Shown here piece by piece: positions 1-7,500 of a stretch of DNA of 8,796 nucleotides. How positions within the stretch are numbered: position 1 is the first letter of the stretch; each line of letters begins with the position of its first letter. A program made the position numbers and the translations under genes. Source of the stretch: an uncultured bacterium (GTDB lineage Bacteria; Pseudomonadota; Gammaproteobacteria; Burkholderiales; Burkholderiaceae_F); contig CAJMRV010000071.1 of NCBI GenBank assembly GCA_905215795.1, forward strand, positions 1 through 8,796, given 5' to 3'. Below the pieces are notes generated by a model. It made no database searches. It saw only the letters and a program-made list of their open reading frames with translations, and was not told the origin of the DNA.

Positions 1-102
1 GTATTGTAACGGCCTTGGGGATTTCGATAGCGGTCGGCGCTCTGAAAAGTGTCCGGGGGCCGGGCGGCGGTGTCGACCGCGGCTTCGGTTTCATTCGAAG
101 CG

Positions 103-118
103 GACCTCCCCGGGGGTC
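103..118. repeat. 16-bp near-perfect palindrome upstream of zorA
   Basis: GACCTCCCCGGGGGTC pairs with itself except for one T-G pair. As RNA it would make a short GC-rich stem with no proper loop and no T tract after it, so it is a poor terminator. It could be a protein-binding site or simply a chance palindrome in GC-rich DNA. Confidence 0.35.
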
Positions 119-149
119 TCTTCGTCGGGGGCGGTGCCGTGTGCGCGAG

Positions 150-166
150 GGGTTAGGCGTTAACCC
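150..166. repeat. Inverted repeat GGGTTA-N5-TAACCC, possible operator
   Basis: Two perfect 6-bp arms (150-155 and 161-166) flank the 5-bp centre GGCGT. The repeat is centred about 43 bp upstream of the TATAAT box at 198-203, a normal place for a dimeric regulator of the zor promoter. The function is inference; no regulator gene is seen in the window. Confidence 0.4.
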
Positions 167-197
167 TGGCACAGGAAATGGACCTGCATTTCATGTT

Positions 198-203
198 TAT
201 AAT
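198..203 (+). promoter_or_regulatory. Candidate -10 box of the zor operon promoter
   Basis: A perfect TATAAT hexamer sits in the AT-rich stretch just before zorA. A TG dinucleotide lies at 194-195, one base off the ideal extended -10 position. No good -35 hexamer is found 16-18 bp upstream (175-180 reads GAAATG), so the promoter may be weak or depend on an activator. It would give a leader of roughly 65 nt before the zorA ATG. Confidence 0.5.
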
Positions 204-232
204 TTGAACCATTTTCCCCGTTATTTCCCTCA

Positions 233-250
233 TGCCGGTAGATTGCCGGT
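233..250. repeat. Tandem TGCCGGT repeat in the zorA leader
   Basis: TGCCGGT occurs at 233-239 and again at 244-250, an 11-bp period that puts both copies on nearly the same face of the helix. It lies between the predicted transcription start and the zorA start codon. A repressor site or an RNA element is possible, but two 7-mers may also be coincidence. Confidence 0.3.
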
Positions 251-275
251 CAGTAGGACTTGATAAGCATTCATC

Positions 276-2288
276 ATGGATTCGTTGTCGCTTTATTGCC
301 TTGAGTTGGCCGGTTGGATTTCGAGCAACTACTTCGTCGTCGGTTTCTGCGTCCTGATCGTCGGCCTGGCCCTTAAATGGGGGCTGCGCGCCGCCGGGAC
401 GTTCAGGAGGCTCGATGAGCAGGTCTTGAGGCTCACCGGGCGGCTCTCGGGCGAGACCTTCTCCCCCGAGGAGGTTTCCGAAGCGGCGGGCACTGAGTTC
501 CCCGTCCTCGCCCGTGCCTGGCGGGGATACGTTTCAGGGCTCCGAAGCGCCGACGTCCATCCTCTCGGCGAGCTCGAGGGCTATTACACCACCAAGGACC
601 CCGAGGAGTACTTCAATTTCGAGGTGCTAGCGGCCCCCAACATCGACCTTCCGTTCTACAACGTCGTGCCGGCCATTCTGACGGGCCTCGGCATCCTGGG
701 GACCTTCGTCGGCCTGGCCGGCGGCATCTTCCTCGCGACCGACGCGCTCGGGAACACGACGCTCGACCTCGAGATGATCCAGTCGTCCATGAGCGGCCTG
801 CTCGGGGGCGCCTCGACCGCGTTCTTCACGTCGATCTGCGGTTTGTTCTGCTCGATCCTCTTCACCGGCCTGCAGAAACGCGCGGTCCACAAGCTCAAGC
901 TCAGGGTGGACGCCTTGAATGAGGCGGTCTCCGAACGAATCACCACCGTGGGCTTCGAGGAGGTGCTCCTCGCGAGCCACGCCGTCGCCCTCGAGCAGAA
1001 GATGCAGAACGCGTCCTTCCTCACCGATTGGAAGCTCCACATGAGCGAGCTCCTTGAAAACCTCGTCAAGGAGCAGAACGACGGCCTGCGCGAGCTTTTC
1101 GGAAAGCTGAGCGAGGACATCGGTTCGCTGCGCGAGTCCGTCCAGACCATGTCGAGCGGTCAGGTCCAGACCCTGCAGACGATCTTCGAGAACCTGATGA
1201 AGCAGTTCTCAAGCGACCTCACCGGCGAGTTGAGCAGGATTTCGGACTCCTTCGAGACGAGTGCGAACGGCATCAACGAGGCCGTCGACGCCTTGTCGGG
1301 CGTCCTGAAGGGGATGAAGGGCGTCGTGGAGGAGACCTCCGAGGTGATCCACGGCCAGCTCGACCGCATGTCGGTCGTCCTCGAGGAGATGATCAACGGG
1401 CTTGAGGAGAAGTCGAAGAGTCTCAACGAAACGCTTTCGGACACCGTCAGCGAGGTCGACGACGTCTCCGGACGCATCGTCGAGGCCGCCGAGAAGCTCG
1501 GCGGCTCCACGGCCGGGTGCGTGGAGGCCATCGAAAATTCCGCCGAGAACGTCAGGAAGACGATCGACGGGGCCGCCGAGGACTTCTCCGGCAGTCTGCG
1601 CGACTCCGGCGAGGACTTCCGCGGGGTCGTCGACGAAGCCGGAGGGGACTTCTCGGAACGCATGAAGGAGGCCTCCGGTGCGATCCGCGCCGAGGTCGAC
1701 CGTTTCAACGGACTCTTGTCGGCCATGAACGAGACCACCGAGCGCCTCTCGAACGTCTCGGCCGACGTCGGCGAGGGCGGCGAGTGGCTCAAGGGCTCCA
1801 TCAACGTCATCAAGGGCGTCGTCGAGGACCTGGGGAACTTCTCCGGTCTGATCAACTCCCTGCCCGAGCGCATCGGCGAGGTCACCACCGAGCTCGAAGG
1901 GGTCCTCAGCTCCCAGGCCGCCAACCTCGGCACGCAGGTGAGCTCCTCGAACGAACTCAACCGACAGGTCCTCGACCTCCAGAACGAGACGATGGAGGAA
2001 CTCGCACACCTCAACGAGCAGATCTCCCAGAACTGGCAACTCCTCGAGAAGGCGCTCTACAACTTCCACGGCAATCTCGACAACTGCATGGGCGACCTCG
2101 ACAAGCACCTCGGCAACGCCCTCAACAGGCTGAGCGACGTCGTCTCGAACCTTGGAGCGGAGTCCGACGCCGACATCCGAAGGAAGCGGGAGCTCGGGGC
2201 CCTTCTCGAACAGTTCAACAGGAACCTCGCCGAGGCCCTCGAAGACGCGCGCCTGCGTGACGAAGACGCCCGCAAGTCGGAGAAGTGA
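276..2288 (+). CDS. zorA: ZorA, Zorya motor protein with long coiled-coil tail
   Basis: This is the 670-aa inner-membrane stator of Zorya, a MotA/TolQ/ExbB-type proton-channel subunit. Three hydrophobic segments are visible at about 19-37, 129-153 and 172-199. The second holds the family motif GLGILGTFVGL (137-147). T143 in it and S180 in the third segment line up, from memory, with the pore residues T147 and S184 of E. coli ZorA. Residues ~200-670 are almost all helical, coiled-coil-like sequence rich in Glu, Ser, Asn and Leu, matching the long cytoplasmic tail that is the hallmark of ZorA; an 11-residue repeat occupies 411-476. In the known system five ZorA surround two ZorB, and the tail passes the signal to ZorC and ZorD. 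ATG 276 keeps TM1 near the N terminus, but the nearest Shine-Dalgarno-like AGGA (255-258) is 17 nt away, so initiation looks weak. It is the first gene of the operon, 13 nt before zorB. The family call is firm. Confidence 0.95.
   Translation: MDSLSLYCLELAGWISSNYFVVGFCVLIVGLALKWGLRAAGTFRRLDEQVLRLTGRLSGETFSPEEVSEAAGTEFPVLARAWRGYVSGLRSADVHPLGELEGYYTTKDPEEYFNFEVLAAPNIDLPFYNVVPAILTGLGILGTFVGLAGGIFLATDALGNTTLDLEMIQSSMSGLLGGASTAFFTSICGLFCSILFTGLQKRAVHKLKLRVDALNEAVSERITTVGFEEVLLASHAVALEQKMQNASFLTDWKLHMSELLENLVKEQNDGLRELFGKLSEDIGSLRESVQTMSSGQVQTLQTIFENLMKQFSSDLTGELSRISDSFETSANGINEAVDALSGVLKGMKGVVEETSEVIHGQLDRMSVVLEEMINGLEEKSKSLNETLSDTVSEVDDVSGRIVEAAEKLGGSTAGCVEAIENSAENVRKTIDGAAEDFSGSLRDSGEDFRGVVDEAGGDFSERMKEASGAIRAEVDRFNGLLSAMNETTERLSNVSADVGEGGEWLKGSINVIKGVVEDLGNFSGLINSLPERIGEVTTELEGVLSSQAANLGTQVSSSNELNRQVLDLQNETMEELAHLNEQISQNWQLLEKALYNFHGNLDNCMGDLDKHLGNALNRLSDVVSNLGAESDADIRRKRELGALLEQFNRNLAEALEDARLRDEDARKSEK
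1506..1703 (+). repeat. Six 11-residue (33-bp) repeats in the ZorA tail
   Basis: ZorA residues 411-476 divide into six consecutive 11-residue units. Units 3-5 are the clearest: AAEDFSGSLRD, SGEDFRGVVDE and AGGDFSERMKE. Unit 2 (SAENVRKTIDG) and unit 6 (ASGAIRAEVDR) keep the small-x-E/G-x-hydrophobic pattern, and unit 1 is weaker. The DNA of units 3-5 is also similar at a 33-bp period. Hendecads form straight or slightly right-handed coiled coils, so this section probably differs in twist from heptad parts of the tail. Confidence 0.75.
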
Positions 2289-2301
2289 CCGGAGCTGAAG
2301 C

Positions 2302-3156
2302 ATGAGAACGACGAAACGCAGGAACCACCATGTGCAGGAGCCGGGAGGCGTCAATTATCTGGCGAGCGTCTCCGACCTCATGGCGGGCCTCCTCTTCATC
2401 TTCATCGTGATCCTCATGGTCACGCTGATAAATTCCCAGCGAATCAACACCAACCTGCAGGCCAAGCAGCGTGAGTTCGACGACGTGCGCGAGCGCCTCG
2501 TCGCCACCGAAAGCCGTCTCTACGGGAATGCGGAGGCCAGGACGAGGATGCTCGAGCGGCTTGAGTCCCGCATCCGGGAGCAACTCGGCCTGCGGCTGAT
2601 CGCCGACCCGTCGCTCGGCGTTCTCAGGATTCCCGAGGACGCCGTGAGCTTCGCCTCGGGCAGCGACGCGCTCAACATCGACAACAAGTCCAAGCTCCGC
2701 CGCATGGGCGAGATCCTCGAACGCGAGATCGCCTGCTACTCACCGGGAAGCACCGACTTCAAGTCGTCCCGCTGCACGGGCGCCAATCCCCATGGAAACA
2801 CCCTCGAGGCCGTCTTCATCGAGGGGCACACCGACAACCAGCGTTATGCCGACGATCCGCTCGACAGTCGCAACCGCGAGCTCTCCACGAAGCGCTCCAA
2901 CAGCGTCTACCGGGAGATGGTCAGTCCGAATCCGGCGCTCGCCTCGATGATGAATTCGAAGGGACAGGCCCTCTTCTCGCTTTCGGGTTACGGGGCCGAA
3001 CGCCCCCTGGAGGGGCACCGTCACGTCCGTCCGACCAATGACCCAGCCAACCGCCGCATCGAGGTGAGGTTCCTCTTTGCAGAACCCGAGTTCGAGGATG
3101 AGGAACGCAGCCTCCTGCACCGCAGCGTGGCCTCGGGAGGGAACGTCCGTGGCTGA
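2302..3156 (+). CDS. zorB: ZorB, Zorya peptidoglycan-binding motor subunit
   Basis: This 284-aa MotB/OmpA-type protein pairs with ZorA. A short basic cytoplasmic N terminus is followed by one transmembrane helix (about 25-43) that starts with D25, the expected ion-carrying aspartate, matching D26 of E. coli ZorB from memory. Residues ~45-100 are a charged helical linker. Residues ~106-259 are an OmpA-like peptidoglycan-binding domain with EGHTDN (174-179), NRELSTKR (191-198) and RRIEVRF (251-257). Between the first strand and GHTDN lies a longer loop (about 141-167) with two cysteines, C145 and C158, which could form a disulfide in the periplasm. The stretch after 260 is acidic and then unstructured-looking. 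A GGAG at 2291-2294, 7 nt before the ATG, supports the start. The gene follows zorA by 13 nt and overlaps zorC. Confidence 0.95.
   Translation: MRTTKRRNHHVQEPGGVNYLASVSDLMAGLLFIFIVILMVTLINSQRINTNLQAKQREFDDVRERLVATESRLYGNAEARTRMLERLESRIREQLGLRLIADPSLGVLRIPEDAVSFASGSDALNIDNKSKLRRMGEILEREIACYSPGSTDFKSSRCTGANPHGNTLEAVFIEGHTDNQRYADDPLDSRNRELSTKRSNSVYREMVSPNPALASMMNSKGQALFSLSGYGAERPLEGHRHVRPTNDPANRRIEVRFLFAEPEFEDEERSLLHRSVASGGNVRG
3135..3151 (+). promoter_or_regulatory. Ribosome binding site and GTG start of zorC
   Basis: GGGAGG (3135-3140) lies 8 nt before GTG 3149, an ideal spacing. An in-frame ATG at 3077 would add 24 residues but would overlap zorB by 80 nt and has no comparable site in front of it. 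The GTG sits 5 nt before the zorB stop codon, so zorC translation is probably coupled to that of zorB. Confidence 0.75.
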
Positions 3157-4501
3157 TTCCGACAACGGAGGCTTCTCCGAATTCCTGAAGGTGGCCGGGC
3201 AGTACTTCCATCGTTTCAACCGCATCCGGGAGGCGGCCCGCCGCATCGACGAGCGCTATCCCGGAGGCTCGCTGATGACGAGGGAGCGCCTCAAGGCGCT
3301 GCGTGAGCGGCTGGAGCGGCTCGGTCCCAAGGCCGACGTCCGCCCCGGCGAGATGCCTTATCTCGGGCATGTGATCTTCCTCGGGGTGGAGGACAAGGGG
3401 CCGCTTCTGCGGCGTGACGTCCTCGACTACGCCTTCGTTCTTCTGAGCGAGCCCGAGGGACGCCGCTGGACGGGCCGGTTCATCTCCGCATACATGATGT
3501 CGTCGCTGCGGCCCTTCGACGTGCCCGATTCGTTCTGGCAGCTCTTGGTCAAGACCCACAAGGCGTTCGCACCGCTTGAGGAGCGCTCCTTCCTGCGGCT
3601 GGACCACGAGGCGGTCGCCGAGGCCGTGCTGGAGTCGGGACGGTTCGGTTACGCGGAGGCCTACAAGGCGCTCGGAGAAGATGTGCTCGAGGCCGAAGGG
3701 CCGTTCTTCGAACGTGTCATCGGACAGTGTCTCGGCGGCTACGGTGAGCGCGTGGCCAGGGAGGTGCGCGTGCGCGGCGATGGAGACGCGCTCTTCGCAG
3801 CCATCGAGAGCGACCTCATCGGCTCGGACGGCCACCCCCGCTTCCCGGAACTCATGGAGCGCCTCTTCGAGGCCGTACTCCATCCCCTGCTTCCGGAGAA
3901 CCGCGTTGCCGTTCCGGAACCGGCCTTCAGGGAGCGGGCGAACAAGTTCTTCAACAACATGCTCGGTCCGATTCAGGAGGGGCGCTTCCCCGAAATCTGG
4001 AAACGCGTCCTCGAGGTCCTCGACAACTGGAAGCTCGGCGACTACATGGGCGCCGCATTCGATGCGATCAGCCGCTACCAGCGGGCGATCGGTGATGAGA
4101 ATCTGCGGTGGCGCGAACGCGTGACATTCTGGACGGGACTTTGGAGCAGGGGCCTCGTCCTCGACATGAAGCTCTATGTCGTCCGGTGTGATGCCAAATA
4201 CTTCAGGAGCGGCGACATGCCGCTCAATCCGAGGACGCTCAAGGGCAAGTCCAACAACGTGGTGATCCTCATGAAGTTCCCGTACGACGTGCACGTCGTC
4301 GAGGTGAGCAATGTGGGTTCCGTTCGAATTTACGACTGGATTCCAAGCTGGGTTGTTCAGAGCGAGATTGATTACTCCGCCGACATCGTCAACGGGGACC
4401 GTTGTCTCGAGGTCCGCCACATGGGCCGCTGGACCCACGACGTCGAGGATGCGCTGGCGGAACTCGGTGTGCGGGCCAAGCAGACCTACGTAGGAGATTG
4501 A
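3149..4501 (+). CDS. zorC: ZorC, EH-signature protein of type I Zorya
   Basis: With the GTG start this is a 450-aa soluble, mostly helical protein with no signal peptide or membrane segment. Its place between zorB and zorD, and the C-terminal EH-signature pattern, identify it as ZorC, the subunit that defines type I Zorya. The signature shows as VVEVSN (383-388, E385) followed by RHMGRW (423-428, H424); H430 is a less likely alternative histidine. From memory these fit E400 and H443 of E. coli ZorC, both needed for defence. E. coli ZorC is reported to bind DNA and to act with ZorD after the ZorAB motor is triggered. Only 26 residues follow H424, so the protein looks shorter at the C terminus than E. 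coli ZorC (about 560 aa, from memory). The stop is 4 nt before the zorD ATG, which has its own good binding site, so this looks like a natural end and not a frameshift. Confidence 0.88.
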   Translation: MADSDNGGFSEFLKVAGQYFHRFNRIREAARRIDERYPGGSLMTRERLKALRERLERLGPKADVRPGEMPYLGHVIFLGVEDKGPLLRRDVLDYAFVLLSEPEGRRWTGRFISAYMMSSLRPFDVPDSFWQLLVKTHKAFAPLEERSFLRLDHEAVAEAVLESGRFGYAEAYKALGEDVLEAEGPFFERVIGQCLGGYGERVAREVRVRGDGDALFAAIESDLIGSDGHPRFPELMERLFEAVLHPLLPENRVAVPEPAFRERANKFFNNMLGPIQEGRFPEIWKRVLEVLDNWKLGDYMGAAFDAISRYQRAIGDENLRWRERVTFWTGLWSRGLVLDMKLYVVRCDAKYFRSGDMPLNPRTLKGKSNNVVILMKFPYDVHVVEVSNVGSVRIYDWIPSWVVQSEIDYSADIVNGDRCLEVRHMGRWTHDVEDALAELGVRAKQTYVGD

Positions 4502-4505
4502 GAAC

Positions 4506-7500
4506 ATGTGGAGCATATTCAGGAAGAAGTCCCCGGAGAGTCGTCCGACTGCGGGGTTCAAGTGTTCCAGGCGCGACGTTCCGGGAGTGGAGGCCGTGCG
4601 CCGTGCGCTCTTGAGCGCGGTTGAAAGCCGCTCCGAGGAGGGGACGGATCCGCTTGACGGGGCGTACCTTTCGTTCCTGCATCTGAGTCGGAACGAAAGG
4701 GGGTTCGCCATTGCCTACGAGTCGGAGGGGAGGCGCCTCGCCCTCGACGAGTGGGAGCACGCCTGTCCGGGCGGAGAGTCCCTGCATGCGGCCCGACTCG
4801 TCCTTCTTGTCGAGGAGGGACTGGCCGTCTGGGATGACGAGGCATTGGAGGTGCTTCTTCCCGACATCACCGCCTGCCGTCTGGAGACCTCCTTTTTGGA
4901 GCATCTCGGTGCACCCGCCGTGAGCGATGTCACGCTCACCGTGAACTGGCGGGGGACTCCCTTTTCGGAGGATTTCGACTATCGTTTCCGACTTCTGAGG
5001 AACCGTTGTGTGCTGGACCGTCCCGTCATCGACGGCATGGTCGTCACCATTGCGGGGCGCGACTACATGATGGAGTGCGCCACCTACTGGGCGGTCGAGC
5101 TCCTCACGGCGTTCAGCCGCACCACGTTGAAGAGCGCCGAGGGCAGGAACGCGCTTTGGGCGCAGACGACGGAGGTCCTCGAGAAGACGCTTCTCAAGAA
5201 CCGCCTGAAGCAATTCCAGGGCGACGTCCGGTTGAAGACGGCCAGCCGGATATCGGTGATCCGCGACGCCGACGGCAATCTCTCGCCCGTTCTCCTGAGG
5301 ACGAAGGTCCGTGGAGACGAGGAGCCCGAGTACGTGCCGCTCCTCAACAAGCTCGAGACCGCCTCCCTGATCAAATACATCGATCTCCCGCTCGACGAGG
5401 TGAGGAGCGTCCCGCTCGGAGGGGCTTCCTATGTCGTCCTCACGCCTGAGATCAAGCGCGTCTTCAACGTGATCCGGGAGTACCGGCACCGCGCCCCCGT
5501 CGAACAGGCCGAGTTCTACGACAACCCCCACCGTGTCCTGCGGCGCGTCTTCGAGTCCGAGGGGCTTGAGTTGCCCGAGGACACGCTTTCGTGCTTTGTG
5601 GAAACCCCTGAGTTCCTGAGCGACCGCGTGAAGGTCTTCGGTGTGTGGACCAAGGAGAACTGCCAGTTCATCCAACCCCGGCCCACGAGCTGGTTCCCCG
5701 AGGACAGGAAGATCGCCGTCGTCATCGACGACGAGTACGTATGGGTCGATGTCGAGGACATCGGTCGGTTCGTCTCCCGGCTCGAGGAGGCCGACCGGAC
5801 CAACGTCGAGACAATCGAATGGGAGGGGGCCACCTACGACATCACCGGAATCGACGTTCCCGGGTTGGGCAGGACGCTTCGTCCCCTGAAGGACGCCCCC
5901 GCCGCGCCCGCATCCGCCGGCCCGGAGGATGGGGAACCGCGTCGCCGGGAGGAGAGCGCTCCCGATGAATCCTCCGGCAACGAGAAGGTCCAGTTCGGTC
6001 CGATCATCGAGAGGAACCTGCACGAACTCAAGTTCGTCGCCTCCCGACGCGAGCATCCCGGCTACGACCTTCCGCTCGAGGGCCCCTCGGGGGGCTTCTC
6101 CCTTTATCCGCATCAGAAGGAGTGTCTTAAATGGCTCTCCACGCTGTGGACCGAAGGCTATCCCGGAGCGCTCCTCGCAGACGACATGGGGCTCGGCAAG
6201 ACACTCCAGTGCCTCTCCTTCATCGAGTGGCTCCGCATCAACCGCGACGCCAGGGGCGAGCACGCCCCCGCGCTCGTCGTCGCCCCCCTGGGGCTTCTGT
6301 CGAATTGGAGGAACGAGGGGCTCCGGTATTACCCCGGGCTCGGCGAACCCCTTCTTCTCGACTCGACGACGCTCCCCGCCTTCATGAAGCTGCCCGTCGA
6401 CGAGCGGCTCACACGCATCCAGGCCCATGAATGGGTCCTGACGAACTACGAGTCCGTCCGCAGCCGGCTTTCGATGTTCACCACCACGAACTGGGGCGTC
6501 ATGGTTCTCGACGAGGCGCAGAAGATCAAGAATCCCCAGGCGCTTCTCACCGAGTGCATCAAGAGCGTGAAGACGGACTTCGTGCTCGCGATGACCGGGA
6601 CGCCCATTGAGAACAGCTTCACCGACCTATGGTCGATCATGGACACGGCGGTCCCGGGATTCCTGGGCGCCCTCGAGGAATTCTCGGGGCGGTACTGTGG
6701 CGAGGACGTCGACGACGAGGAGGCGGGACGAGAACTCCATCTGCTTCTGACGGGCGGCGAAGGAACGGACGGAACCCCCTCCGGCCGGCCGCTCGACGTG
6801 CGCCCGCTCATGCTCCGTCGCACGAAGGAGGATCGTCTCAAGGCGATGCCGAGGAAGATCGAGGACGTCAGGCGCGTCGTGATGTCGACCAAGCAGGCCG
6901 CCCATTACCATGCCGTCTACAACCAGTGCGTGGCGGAGGAATCCACCAATGCGCTCGAAAAGCTCCATCGCCTGACACAGGCTGCGCTCAGCGTCCAGGA
7001 GATGGAGCCCGGCACGGACCTTCTAGAGGATCCCGAAAATGATTCGGCGCGGCTCAGCGAGACCTTCAGGATTCTCGACGAGGTCAAGCGGGCCGGAGAG
7101 AAGGCCATCGTCTTCGTCCAGCACCGCGCCGTCCAGCTCGCCCTCGCCAAGGCCCTGGAGAAGCGCTTCGGCATGGACCACCGTCCGGGGATCATCAACG
7201 GGAATATGAAGCCCGAAGTCCGGCAGCAGATCGTCGAGACCTTCCAGAACGGTCCCGAGGGATTCGACGTGCTGGTCCTGAGCGGCCGCGCCGCCGGTGT
7301 CGGCCTGACCATCACGGCCGCCAACCACGTGATCCATCTCGAGCGTTGGTGGAACCCGGCCGTGGAGGACCAGTGCAGCGACCGTGCCTACCGCATCGGT
7401 CAGAAAAAGGACGTGATCATCCACATCCCCCTGGCCGTCTTCGGTCCGGGTGACGAGGGGTCCTTCGACTGCAAGCTCCATGCTTATCTCGACGGGAAGC

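Larger units (their letters stand above)
1..275. other. Non-coding region upstream of the Zorya operon
   Basis: I see no convincing gene here. The only open frame of any length on the + strand (3-263) lacks an ATG and reads as Gly/Arg-rich low-complexity protein, typical of a random frame in GC-rich DNA. The first 180 nt are GC-rich with several inverted repeats. From about 181 to 275 the sequence becomes clearly more AT-rich and holds a TATAAT box, which fits a promoter and leader for zorA. The end of whatever gene lies to the left is not recognisable within the window. Confidence 0.6.

Noticed and set aside
167..183. TGGCAC as a sigma-54 -24 element
   Set aside because: No TTGC -12 element follows at the required spacing.
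3..263. Open frame upstream of zorA, up to 87 codons, TTG start at 15
   Set aside because: No ATG, no binding site and Gly/Arg-rich composition typical of a chance frame in GC-rich DNA; it also spans the probable zor promoter.
1209..2354. - strand open frame (381 codons) opposite the ZorA tail
   Set aside because: It mirrors the repetitive coiled-coil codons of zorA and has no independent support.
3077..3148. ATG 3077 as the start of zorC
   Set aside because: It would overlap zorB by 80 nt without a binding site, while GTG 3149 has GGGAGG at ideal spacing.
276..3156. ZorA/ZorB as flagellar MotAB or TolQR/ExbBD
   Set aside because: The ~470-residue coiled-coil tail and the linked EH-signature and Snf2 genes are specific to Zorya.
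2921..4711. Long - strand open frame (596 codons) across zorB/zorC/zorD
   Set aside because: It is antisense to firmly identified genes and arises from the strong G/C third-position bias. Its sequence resembles no family I know.
4389..6428. Long - strand open frame (679 codons) across zorC/zorD
   Set aside because: Same reason: antisense to the ZorD coding sequence, with low-complexity Gly/Val/Leu/Asp-rich composition.
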